A stretch of 64,000 bases of DNA. Origin: Pseudomonas sp. CROZ-RG-20F-R04-15. GTDB taxonomy: Bacteria > Pseudomonadota > Gammaproteobacteria > Pseudomonadales > Pseudomonadaceae. Position numbers and translations under genes: made by a program. Shown here piece by piece: positions 40,255 through 47,683 of this stretch (position 1 is its first letter; the number at the start of each line of letters is the position of its first letter). The notes beneath the pieces were generated by a model, which was given only the letters and a program-made list of their open reading frames with translations, had not been told where the DNA came from and ran no database searches. The DNA lies in contig NZ_JAKNQL010000010.1 in the NCBI RefSeq assembly GCF_022662375.1, positions 186,001 to 250,000 of the forward strand. Direction: 5' to 3'.

Positions 40255-41358
40255 TTGAAAAAATTAGGCTTGATCGCGTTATTGCTGTGTTCTTTCTCTG
40301 TGGGGGCAGGGCCGATGTTCCCGTCACTCGAGTCTTGCATGGCCGCCGACAGCGATTGTGCGCTGGCGCTGAAAGACGATTTTCTGGTGGACGCTAAGTC
40401 CGGGCAACGTCTCTCCGAAAGGCCGGTATCGGCCGGAGCGATGAGTGTTTTCTGGCTGTATCGAGATGGCGAGCGCTACATCCTGGAGGAGGAAAACTCC
40501 TCACAGGCGAAGTCGCGTCGCTGGCTGGTATTCACCTACGACAGCGGAAAAGTGGTGCTCGACGGCGCTTATGTTTTCTCGATCGACATTGATATGAACA
40601 CCGGGCCCTATTGGCATGGCTACGACTGCCGAGGTGATGCCAAGCCGTTCGCCGTGCCCACGAAAGATCCGTTCAATGATGTCGCTTTGGAGGAGTTGTG
40701 CGGGGAGGCCGAAGGCTGGGTCGTCTCGGGTCGGAATACCGAGGTGCCGGTGTCTGCCAAGGGGCTGGCCGTCAGTGTTCCCGTTTACCACGCCCGCAAC
40801 CGTGACGGTTCAGCGACGTACCTGTTTACTGAAAGTGATGTTCCGGAGCTTTCGAAGCTGGTGTGTTTGTCCAATTGCGCCGATGTCACTCAAATACCAG
40901 AACGCGTCTCGCAAGAAACAGCGCCTTTGAAGGGCGGGCAGGATGGAACGTTGTGTTCAGATGACGAAGACATTTACTTCAGTTGCCCGTTGGAGGGTGG
41001 TAAGACGGTTTCCGTTTGTGCACGGGGAAACAACAAGCCCACGGCCGGTTTTGTTCAGTACCGTTACGGCGTGCCGAGCAAAATAGAGATGGTCTATCCG
41101 AAGACGGCTTTGCCGCCCAAGGGCAAATTCTTTGTCGTGAACGCTTCGGAAGGCAGCGTGAACTTGAACATCATCAAGTTCAAAAACGGTGCTTATACCT
41201 ACCTCGTTAATCAAGCCTTTCTGAGTTATCTGACGGTGCTCAAGGACGACAAGGCGGTGTTCCGGCAGTATTGCGGTGAGGGAGGGAATGCCTACATAAA
41301 CCGGGCGGCGCTCCAGGGGTTGGAAACGCGCCCAAAAAGCGCAGAGGACTTTCGCTAG
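40255..41358 (+). CDS. Exported cysteine-containing protein of unknown function
   Basis: 367 residues from TTG 40255 (AGGGAAG about eight bases upstream). Signal peptide about 1-18. An N-terminal part with paired cysteines (ESCMAADSDC), a middle part with YWHGYDCRGD, and a C-terminal domain from about 225 (SDDEDIYFSCPLEGGKTVSVCAR, FVQYRYGVPSKIEMVYP) that occurs on its own in many gammaproteobacterial exported proteins of unknown function. Followed by a strong terminator at 41379, which ends the island. Confidence 0.65.
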   Translation: MKKLGLIALLLCSFSVGAGPMFPSLESCMAADSDCALALKDDFLVDAKSGQRLSERPVSAGAMSVFWLYRDGERYILEEENSSQAKSRRWLVFTYDSGKVVLDGAYVFSIDIDMNTGPYWHGYDCRGDAKPFAVPTKDPFNDVALEELCGEAEGWVVSGRNTEVPVSAKGLAVSVPVYHARNRDGSATYLFTESDVPELSKLVCLSNCADVTQIPERVSQETAPLKGGQDGTLCSDDEDIYFSCPLEGGKTVSVCARGNNKPTAGFVQYRYGVPSKIEMVYPKTALPPKGKFFVVNASEGSVNLNIIKFKNGAYTYLVNQAFLSYLTVLKDDKAVFRQYCGEGGNAYINRAALQGLETRPKSAEDFR

Positions 41359-41378
41359 TTTTTGTTATCGAGATTTAG

Positions 41379-41403
41379 AAAAGGGGACTTAACGTCCCCT
41401 TTT
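41379..41403. terminator. Bidirectional rho-independent terminator closing the island
   Basis: AAAAGGGGAC (41379-41388) and GTCCCCTTTT (41394-41403) form a perfect 10-bp stem with a TTAAC loop, flanked by A and T runs. It serves the plus-strand gene ending at 41358 and the minus-strand gene ending at 41421. Confidence 0.85.
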
Positions 41404-41420
41404 TTCATCCACAAGTCTCG

Positions 41421-41792
41421 CTACGGCTTGGCCGCCACGCTTCGCACTTCAATCTGGTCGAGCGTCCCTTCCACCATCAATCTCACGCCGTCCGCCATTC
41501 TGCTCAGGGCCAGTGCCACCGAGCGGCGGGAGCCGTGGAGGTCGTCGGCGAGGTCGCAGGCGATGACGCTGATGGACAGGAGGTCTTCGGAGGCGTTGGC
41601 CATGAGGGCTTCGGCGTCGGTGCCGGGGGAGAGTTTGAAGAGGCCGTTCTCGCGCTTGGGGTGTGGATCGACGGCTGGTTTGAAATGGTGGTCGAGGGCG
41701 CGCTCGGCGGCTTCGTGGAATTTCTTTGATTCCAGGGTTTCGTAGGGCGAAACGTCTGGGTTTTCGGGGGGATTGGGTGTTGGTTTGATCAT
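41421..41792 (-). CDS. DUF6124-like small protein
   Basis: 123 residues from the ATG complementing 41790-41792. The N-terminus MIKPTPNPPENPDVSPYE followed by SKKFHEAAERALDHHF is typical of a small protein family abundant in Pseudomonas (DUF6124-like, usually annotated hypothetical). The C-terminal part is helical. No membrane segment or enzyme motif. Function unknown. It is preceded by an unusually structured leader, which suggests RNA-level control. Confidence 0.75.
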   Translation of the reverse strand: MIKPTPNPPENPDVSPYETLESKKFHEAAERALDHHFKPAVDPHPKRENGLFKLSPGTDAEALMANASEDLLSISVIACDLADDLHGSRRSVALALSRMADGVRLMVEGTLDQIEVRSVAAKP

Positions 41793-41850
41793 GGTGCAGC
41801 TTCCTGAAGTTATGAGGCCGACACCAATTCGCTTTGCACTTCGAATAGGT

Positions 41851-41923
41851 GGCAGCTGTGCGTAGGTGTGCAAGACCGGTCCAGGAACCCGGCAGACCCG
41901 AAGGTCTCCGACGCACAGCCGCC
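41851..41923 (-). promoter_or_regulatory. Structured 5' leader RNA of the DUF6124-like gene
   Basis: On the minus strand GGCGGCTGTGCGT (41923-41911) pairs with ACGCACAGCTGCC (41863-41851) over 13 positions with one G-U wobble. Inside lie AGACC-TTCG-GGTCT (41907-41894), a stem closed by a cUUCGg tetraloop, and a CCGG...CCGG hairpin. The layout is a three-way junction ending about 58 bases before the start codon. The wobble and the UUCG loop exist only in the minus-strand RNA. Confidence 0.7.
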
Positions 41924-41935
41924 ATAACGATCGGG

Positions 41936-41941
41936 AGCATA
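41936..41941 (-). promoter_or_regulatory. Likely -10 box (TATGCT) of the structured leader
   Basis: TATGCT on the minus strand lies a few bases upstream of where the leader stem begins, so transcription would start near 41929. The -35 region is poor. Upstream palindromes GGAC-N6-GTCC (41987-42000) and GTCACCG-N6-CGGTGAC (42003-42022) could be operator sites. Confidence 0.35.
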
Positions 41942-42002
41942 GGAAAACGCTCGGCGAAACGCCACTAACGATTGTGCACCTGAACCGGACTTGCACGTCC
42001 GA

Positions 42003-42022
42003 GTCACCGATTTTGCGGTGAC
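42003..42022. repeat. Palindrome GTCACCG-ATTTTG-CGGTGAC upstream of DUF6124-like promoter
   Basis: A perfect 7-bp inverted repeat about 60 bases upstream of the proposed -10 box. Together with the GGACTTGCACGTCC palindrome at 41987-42000 it makes a tandem of dyads, as at regulator binding sites. Confidence 0.45.
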
Positions 42023-42117
42023 ACACAGAGCCTATCGATAGCCGGCCAACTCGCCTAGTTCATGGACAGCACCGTACTTTGCAGGAAATTTCCCATAGAT
42101 TCGCGGGCCGGAAGATC

Positions 42118-42148
42118 AAAAGATCGCAGGCTTCGCCGGCTCCTACAG
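42118..42148. repeat. Single REP element (AGATCGCAGGCTTCGCCGGC type)
   Basis: Palindromic REP unit of the same type as the doublets at 60863 and 63555, present here as a single unit. The 42,023-42,377 stretch otherwise holds the hairpin repeat at 42185 and no gene. Confidence 0.65.
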
Positions 42149-42184
42149 GGATGTGTTTCAACAGGTGTAGGAAAGGTGAGTGAT

Positions 42185-42240
42185 GAGACGCGGAGCGTCT
42201 CGGGTTGCATTCCCACGCGGAGCGGGGGGACGGTCAGGGG
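42185..42240. repeat. 56-bp double-hairpin repeat, copy 1
   Basis: Starts with hairpin GAGACGC-GGA-GCGTCTC (42185-42201), then GGGTTGCATTCCCACGCGGAGCG. Matches the 42769-42824 copy collinearly. The second hairpin is degraded in this copy (GCGGGGGGA instead of GCGTGGGAA). Confidence 0.7.
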
Positions 42241-42377
42241 GAAACGTTGAATAGTGACTTGGCGGTCATCGTGCGGGAAATGGTCTGCATCATCCTCCAA
42301 CAGCGTCAGATACTGGCGTTATCGTCCGAATCCCTTACACTGCCCCGGCCGTTCATTTTCCTTTTGAGGCTGTGCGC

Positions 42378-42761
42378 ATGAAATTTCGTTTTCTTCTGTG
42401 GATGATGGGTTTGTTGATGGGCAAGGCCAGCCGGACAAATCCTGCTTTCCAGCAGCAGTTGGGTGACAAGGATCTGGTGTTTCAGCTGCAGACGCTGGAT
42501 GGGAAAGTGGCGCGGCATTTTGTGGTCAAGGATCAGCGCATCACCAGCAAGTCCGGCGTGGTGGCGGAGCCGGCGTTTGCGATTGCGTTTAAAGATGCCG
42601 GTTATGGCTTTGCCACGATGCAGGCGAAGAACAAACAGTTGGCGTTTATGCAGGGGATTCAGGACAAGTCGATCCAGCTCAAGGGCAATCCGGCGCTGGT
42701 GATGTGGTTTCAGGGGTTGATGAAGTATTTGGTGCCGAGGAAGGCTAAGCCTAAGGCTTGA
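42378..42761 (+). CDS. SCP2-like small protein
   Basis: 127 residues from ATG 42378, chosen over GTG 42372 because GAGG is nine bases upstream. After a hydrophobic N-terminus (LLWMMGLLMG), the rest (LVFQLQTLDGKVARHFVVKDQRI, VAEPAFAIAFKD, IQLKGNPALVMWFQGLMKYL) fits a sterol-carrier-protein-2-like fold, widespread as a small hypothetical in Pseudomonas. Lipid binding is inferred from fold only. The stop codon lies within an AAGGCT-TG-AGCCTT hairpin (42753-42766). Lies between two copies of a 56-bp hairpin repeat. Confidence 0.65.
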   Translation: MKFRFLLWMMGLLMGKASRTNPAFQQQLGDKDLVFQLQTLDGKVARHFVVKDQRITSKSGVVAEPAFAIAFKDAGYGFATMQAKNKQLAFMQGIQDKSIQLKGNPALVMWFQGLMKYLVPRKAKPKA

Positions 42762-42768
42762 GCCTTTG

Positions 42769-42824
42769 GTGACGCGGAGCGTCACGGGATGCATTCCCAC
42801 GCGGAGCGTGGGAACGATCAGGGG
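42769..42824. repeat. 56-bp double-hairpin repeat, copy 2
   Basis: GTGACGC-GGA-GCGTCAC (42769-42785) followed by TTCCCACGC-GGA-GCGTGGGAA, both perfect hairpins with GGA loops. Same length and order as the copy at 42185; the first stem differs at both paired positions, keeping the pairing. Confidence 0.75.
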
Positions 42825-42849
42825 TGGTCAGTTAGACCGAGTTGGATTC

Positions 42850-42873
42850 TTCGCGAGCAGGCTCGCTCCCACA
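42850..42873. repeat. Single REP element (GCGAGCAGGCTCGCTCCCACA type)
   Basis: Palindromic REP unit of the second Pseudomonas type found in this window, also seen as doublets at 47579 and 50884. Confidence 0.75.
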
Positions 42874-42912
42874 GGGATTTTGGTGATCCTTGAGGGAGCG
42901 GGCCTGTTTTGT

Positions 42913-44313
42913 TTAGGCCTGGCTGAACTGCGAGGCCAGTTCGCGCAATAACACCTCGGCCTCAAGCACTTTGCTGACGACGTCATTGGCCTTGTCGCGA
43001 GTCAAACCCACGCGTTCAAGCAGCGCATCCGGAATGTCTTCATCCGGGCCGGAGCCAATCCCGCGACCGCGCAGCAAGCGCACGGCCAGGCAGACGAGGT
43101 TCGGGTATTCGGCGTAGGCGCCGTCGTAGCTTGGGTCGTGCTGGAAGCGCAGGGCGGTGGCCAGTTCGTCGGGCATGTCCCAGTAGCGCATCAGCCACGA
43201 GCCGATCTGTTCGCGGCTGATACCGAGCAGGTGTTGCTCGATGTAGCTGTGGCACAGGTGCGGGTTGACCTCCAGGTGGCGGCAGATCAGCGAGAAGTGC
43301 GGCGGGAACACGTGGGCCAGCAGCAGGTAGCCGAAGTTGTGCAGCAGGCCGGCCAAATAGGTCAGGCCAGCTTCCGGGCGCTGGGCGCGCGGCATGGCGC
43401 GGGTCAGGCCTTCGATGACGGCGGCGGTGTAGATCGATTGCTGCCAATACGGCGTGGTGTGTTGCGGGTGGTCTTTGGGCAGGCTCAGAGTCTTGCCGAG
43501 GGCCAGGCCCAGCGCCAGATTGATCACCAGATCGAAACCGAGCACACGAACGATCGCGTCTTCCACCGAACGAATCTTGCCCGGCGAGGCGTAGTACGGC
43601 GACGCCGCCCAGCTCACCACTTGCGCGGCCAGCGCCGGGTCGGTTTCAACGACGCCGGTGATGTCGTCGATGGTGGCGTTGGGGTCGACGCGCAGTTTGA
43701 TGATTTTTTGCGCGGTCTCGGCCAGCGGCGGAATCTCGATGGTCGCTTCCAGACGTTGCTGAATGCGCCGCGCGGTGAACGCTTGCACGGCCTGGGTGAT
43801 TTCCTCGCGGTCATCGTCCGGGCGGTCGAGGTTCGGGCGGATGCTGCTCAGGGCTTCGCCGAAGTTGGCGGCGCTGGCCTTGGTCAGCATGGTCTTGAAG
43901 TCTTCGCTGGCGATTTCCAGCAGCAGGCCCGGCTCGCCGGAGTTGATCAGCAACTTCGGTTCGCGCAGCAGGCTTTCTTCGTAGAGGCACGGCGAACTGG
44001 TCAGCGCCGGCAGGCCCGGCAGCAGGCTCAGGCTGTGCTTGCCGAGCATCTTTTCCAGGCGCTCGGTGGACACGGCAGTCAGGCGCCGGCCCGTCAGTTC
44101 GGCGAGGCGATTGAGGTCAAGCAATTGGCTCTGCGGAAACAGCACCATCAGCGCGCCGACGGCGTCGTCCAGCAACACGGCTTGTACCTTGCGCGAGGCA
44201 TTGAGGCCGTGGTGGTCGAGCACTTCTTCGTAGGCGATCCCGAGTTTGCCTAGCAGCAGCCGAATGACAGACGGCGCGTGCGGGGATTCGGGGGCGAGAG
44301 CGGCTTCGGTCAT
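42913..44313 (-). CDS. HDOD-domain protein with N-terminal YbaK/aminoacyl-tRNA-deacylase-like domain
   Basis: 466 residues from the ATG at 44313, preferred to the in-frame start at 44355 because the N-terminus MTEAALAPESPHAPSVIRLLLGKLGI fits the family. Residues about 15-160 resemble the YbaK/ProRS-associated domain. Residues about 205-400 form an HDOD domain (PPLAETAQKIIKLRVDPNA, ITGVVETDPALAAQVVSWA, LAGLLHNFGYLLLAHVFP). HDOD proteins act in signalling and stress responses in pseudomonads. The precise role is unknown. No HD-GYP diesterase motif. Confidence 0.82.
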   Translation of the reverse strand: MTEAALAPESPHAPSVIRLLLGKLGIAYEEVLDHHGLNASRKVQAVLLDDAVGALMVLFPQSQLLDLNRLAELTGRRLTAVSTERLEKMLGKHSLSLLPGLPALTSSPCLYEESLLREPKLLINSGEPGLLLEIASEDFKTMLTKASAANFGEALSSIRPNLDRPDDDREEITQAVQAFTARRIQQRLEATIEIPPLAETAQKIIKLRVDPNATIDDITGVVETDPALAAQVVSWAASPYYASPGKIRSVEDAIVRVLGFDLVINLALGLALGKTLSLPKDHPQHTTPYWQQSIYTAAVIEGLTRAMPRAQRPEAGLTYLAGLLHNFGYLLLAHVFPPHFSLICRHLEVNPHLCHSYIEQHLLGISREQIGSWLMRYWDMPDELATALRFQHDPSYDGAYAEYPNLVCLAVRLLRGRGIGSGPDEDIPDALLERVGLTRDKANDVVSKVLEAEVLLRELASQFSQA

Positions 44314-44392
44314 GATCTGTATCCGTTTTTGAAACAATGGCAGGAGTATAACCACCTTGATCAGAACGATCTGTCAGAAACTGCGACGGTGC

Positions 44393-46468
44393 TCACACTT
44401 GGCCGTATTGCTGCCCGTGGCGCAGCCAGCGATCGAGTAATGGGCTGACGTGGGTTGGCCAGCGTTCCAGCAAGGCTTGCGCGGCGTCGCGGACGGCGGG
44501 CAGCAAGTCGGCGTCGCGCATCAGGTCGGCGACTTTGAATTGCAGCAGGCCGGTCTGGCGAGTGCCGAGCATTTCCCCGGGCCCGCGCAGTTCGAGGTCT
44601 TTTTCGGCGATGACGAAACCGTCGTTGGTCTCGCGCATGATGCCCAGACGCTGGCGCCCGATCTGCGACAGCGGCGGATGGTAAAGCAGCACGCAATGGC
44701 TGGCGGCGCTGCCCCGGCCAACGCGGCCGCGTAGCTGGTGCAGTTGCGCGAGGCCGAGGCGCTCGGGGTTTTCGATGATCATCAGGCTGGCGTTGGGCAC
44801 GTCGACGCCCACTTCGATCACCGTGGTGGCGACCAGCAGTTGCAGATTGCCGGCCTTGAATTCGGCCATGACGGCGGCCTTCTCGACGGGTTTCATGCGC
44901 CCGTGGATCAGCCCGACTTTCAGTTCGCCGAGGGCTAGAGTGAGGTCTTCGAAGGTGGTTTCGGCGGCCTGACAGGTCAGCTCTTCGGATTCTTCAATCA
45001 GCGTGCACACCCAATAGGCCTGACGGCCTTCGGCGCAGGCACCGCGCACGCGTTCGATGACTTCGACGCGGCGGGTGTCGGTGACCAGCACGGTGTTGAC
45101 CGGGGTTCGACCGGGCGGCAGTTCGTCGAGGATCGAGGTGTCGAGGTCGGCGTAGGCACTCATCGCCAGTGTTCGAGGAATCGGCGTGGCGGTCATGATC
45201 AGTTGGTGCGGGCACATGCGTCCGCCGACGCCTTTCTGCCGCAGCGCCAGACGCTGCTGCACGCCGAAGCGGTGTTGTTCGTCGATGATCACCAGCGCCA
45301 GATTCTTGAACTGCACTTCGTCCTGAAACAGCGCGTGGGTGCCGACCACCATCGGCGTGCCGCTGGCGATCTGTTCCAGTGCGGCGACACGGTTTTTGCC
45401 TTTGAGCTTGCCGGCCAGCCACGCGACTTCAATGCCCAGCGGTTCGAGCCAGCGCTTGAAGGTGATGAAGTGTTGTTCGGCAAGGATCTCGGTCGGCGCC
45501 ATCAGCGCGACTTGATAGCCGGCCTCCAGCGCTTGCAACGCGGCGAGGGCGGCGACCACGGTTTTGCCGGCGCCGACGTCGCCCTGAATCAGTCGCAGCA
45601 TCGGTTCGTGCTGACTGAGGTCGTAGGCGATTTCGTTGCCGACGCGCTGTTGCGCGCCGGTCGGGTTGAAGCCGAGGTTGGCCAGATATTTCGGCGGCAG
45701 CTTTTTTGCTTTCGGCATGGCTGGCGCGCGCAGCGAACGCATGCTTTCGCGCAGACGTTGCTGCGACAGTTGATGGGTCAGCAGTTCTTCGAAAGCCAGA
45801 CGATGCTGCGCCCAGTGATGACCGAGGGCGAGTTCGTCGACGTCGGCATCGGCGGGCGGGTTGTGCAGGTAGCGGATCGCATCGGCCAGCGGCGCCAGTT
45901 GATAGTCGCGGGCCAGTTCGGTCGGCAGCCAGTCGGGCAAGGTATCTGGCTTGAGCATCGTCAGTGTCTGCAGACACAACTGGCGCAGACGCGCTTGGGT
46001 CAGGCCTTCGGTGAGCGGATAGACCGGGGTCAGGGTTTCATCCACTGGCGGCGGTTCGTCACCAGTAATGGCACGGTATTCCGGGTGGTAGATTTCCAGT
46101 CCTGACGCGCCGGGCCGGGCCTCGCCGTAGCAGCGAACCCGCGTGCCGCGCTTGAGGCCTTCTTTCTGCGCGTTGCTGAAATGGTAGAAGCGCAGGCTGA
46201 GACCGCCGGTGCCGTCCTGCAAGCGCACGACAAGGCTGCGGCGTCGGCCCATGACCACGTCGGCGCCGCTGACGGTGCCTTCGACCACGGCATCCTGTCC
46301 CGGTCGCAGCGCGCCGATCGGCACCACACGGGTGCGATCCTGATAGCGCAGCGGCAGGTGGAACAGCACGTCCTGCAGATTCTCCAGGCCGACCTTGGCC
46401 AGTTTCTCGGCCATGGCTTCGCCGACACCCTTGAGTGCCGTCACCGACACTTGCGACAGCTCAGTCAT
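44393..46468 (-). CDS. recG: RecG, ATP-dependent branch-migrating DNA helicase
   Basis: 691 residues. N-terminal wedge/OB-fold domain (about 1-190: LPLRYQDRTRVVPIG, VVRLQDGTGGLSLRFYHF), helicase core with Walker A GDVGAGKTVVA near 300, a DEQHRFGVQQR box, and the RGRVGRGS motif VI, then the C-terminal hook. RecG remodels stalled forks and R-loops. Neighbour of oxyR as in other pseudomonads. Nine bases separate the oxyR stop from the recG start on the same strand. Confidence 0.97.
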   Translation of the reverse strand: MTELSQVSVTALKGVGEAMAEKLAKVGLENLQDVLFHLPLRYQDRTRVVPIGALRPGQDAVVEGTVSGADVVMGRRRSLVVRLQDGTGGLSLRFYHFSNAQKEGLKRGTRVRCYGEARPGASGLEIYHPEYRAITGDEPPPVDETLTPVYPLTEGLTQARLRQLCLQTLTMLKPDTLPDWLPTELARDYQLAPLADAIRYLHNPPADADVDELALGHHWAQHRLAFEELLTHQLSQQRLRESMRSLRAPAMPKAKKLPPKYLANLGFNPTGAQQRVGNEIAYDLSQHEPMLRLIQGDVGAGKTVVAALAALQALEAGYQVALMAPTEILAEQHFITFKRWLEPLGIEVAWLAGKLKGKNRVAALEQIASGTPMVVGTHALFQDEVQFKNLALVIIDEQHRFGVQQRLALRQKGVGGRMCPHQLIMTATPIPRTLAMSAYADLDTSILDELPPGRTPVNTVLVTDTRRVEVIERVRGACAEGRQAYWVCTLIEESEELTCQAAETTFEDLTLALGELKVGLIHGRMKPVEKAAVMAEFKAGNLQLLVATTVIEVGVDVPNASLMIIENPERLGLAQLHQLRGRVGRGSAASHCVLLYHPPLSQIGRQRLGIMRETNDGFVIAEKDLELRGPGEMLGTRQTGLLQFKVADLMRDADLLPAVRDAAQALLERWPTHVSPLLDRWLRHGQQYGQV

Positions 46469-46477
46469 GACGCTCGC

Positions 46478-47407
46478 TTAACCGGCCGTAACCGGTGCCG
46501 CTGGCTTGGCCACCGAACACAGGCGAATGGAGTCGGCGAGGATCTCGATGGCTTTCGGCCGTGGGAAGCTCGCGCGCCAGGCAATGGCCACGGTGCGGAA
46601 CGGCACCGGCGGCGACAGTGGGCGCACTTCGATCACGCCCGGGGCGTAGTGATGGCTGTCGACCGCCGACAACGGCAGGATCGAGATGCCCAGACCGGAC
46701 GCGACCATGTGGCGGATGGTTTCCAGCGAGCTGGATTCGACCGTGGTGTGCTTGGCGCCGTCGTTGCCCTTGGTCAGAGTCGGGCAGGCTTCAAGCACCT
46801 GATCGCGGAAGCAGTGGCCTTCGCCGAGCAGCAGCAGGCTCTTGTCGTTGAGCAGGCCGGCGTCGATGGTCTCTTTTTGCGTCCACGGGTGCTGCGCCGG
46901 CATCAAGACGTAGAACGGCTCGTCGTAGAGCGGCAGGGTCAGCACGTCGGCTTCGTTGAACGGCAGGGCGATGATGATCGCGTCGAGTTCGCCGTTGCGC
47001 AGTTTGTCGCGCAGCACGTGGGTGAAGTTTTCTTCGATGTACAACGGCATCTGCGGGGCGACCCGGTGCAGTTGCGGAATCAGATGCGGGAACAGGTACG
47101 GGCCGACGGTGTAGATCGCACCGACTTTCAACGGCGCGGTCAGCTGATTCTTGCCGGCCTGGGCCAGTTCGCGGATGCCTTGTGCTTGCTCCAGAACCTT
47201 CTGCGCCTGGGCGACGATGCCTTCGCCGACCGGGGTCAGGCGCACGGCGCTTTTGCTGCGCTCGAAAATCAGCACACCGAGTTCGTCTTCAAGCTTTTTC
47301 ACGCCCACCGACAGGGTCGGCTGGCTGACGTGGCAACGTTCGGCGGCGTGGCCGAAATGCTGCTCTTGGGCGAGGGTAACGATGTAGCGTAATTCTGTGA
47401 GGGTCAT
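46478..47407 (-). CDS. oxyR: OxyR, LysR-type hydrogen peroxide sensor and activator
   Basis: 309 residues. LysR helix-turn-helix at about 17-36 (FGHAAERCHVSQPTLSVGVKKLE) and a C-terminal sensing domain with the redox cysteines exactly at C199 and C208 (GEGHCFRDQVLEAC). Peroxide oxidises these to a disulfide and switches on catalase and alkyl hydroperoxide reductase genes. Sits upstream of recG, likely co-transcribed. The cysteine spacing makes the assignment firm rather than a general LysR. Confidence 0.95.
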   Translation of the reverse strand: MTLTELRYIVTLAQEQHFGHAAERCHVSQPTLSVGVKKLEDELGVLIFERSKSAVRLTPVGEGIVAQAQKVLEQAQGIRELAQAGKNQLTAPLKVGAIYTVGPYLFPHLIPQLHRVAPQMPLYIEENFTHVLRDKLRNGELDAIIIALPFNEADVLTLPLYDEPFYVLMPAQHPWTQKETIDAGLLNDKSLLLLGEGHCFRDQVLEACPTLTKGNDGAKHTTVESSSLETIRHMVASGLGISILPLSAVDSHHYAPGVIEVRPLSPPVPFRTVAIAWRASFPRPKAIEILADSIRLCSVAKPAAPVTAG

Positions 47408-47526
47408 AGCAAGCGTCCATGAAGATGCGGGCCAAGCATACCGGCTGCAATCGATAGACGCACGTTATCAGACTGAGCGCCCAATGCGACACCGGGCAAT
47501 CTCGGTTTGCCGCAGGCAGATACGTA

Positions 47527-47548
47527 AAAGGCACCTTTCGGTGCCTTT
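47527..47548 (-). terminator. Rho-independent terminator downstream of tonB
   Basis: AAAGGCACC (47527-47535) and GGTGCCTTT (47540-47548) form a 9-bp stem with T-rich flanks. It is on the downstream side of the minus-strand exbB-exbD-tonB operon. Confidence 0.75.
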
Positions 47549-47578
47549 ATCTCGGTCTAACGTTCAACACATAACCAC

Positions 47579-47667
47579 TGTGGGAGCGAGCCTGCTCGCG
47601 AAAGCGGTGGGTCAGACAAGCATGGGCTGACTGACACGACCTCTTCGCGAGCAAGCTCGCTCCCACA
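47579..47667. repeat. REP doublet (BIME-like) between oxyR promoter region and tonB
   Basis: Two inverted REP units, TGTGGGAGCGAGCCTGCTCGCGAA and TTCGCGAGCAAGCTCGCTCCCACA, separated by about 40 bases. Same type as at 50884-50973. Confidence 0.85.
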
Positions 47668-47683
47668 GGTATTGCGGTGTTCC

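Noticed and set aside
41421..42026. Longer minus-strand version of the DUF6124-like gene starting at 42026
   Set aside because: The extension would translate the structured leader. The typical protein start MIKPTPNPP lies at 41792.
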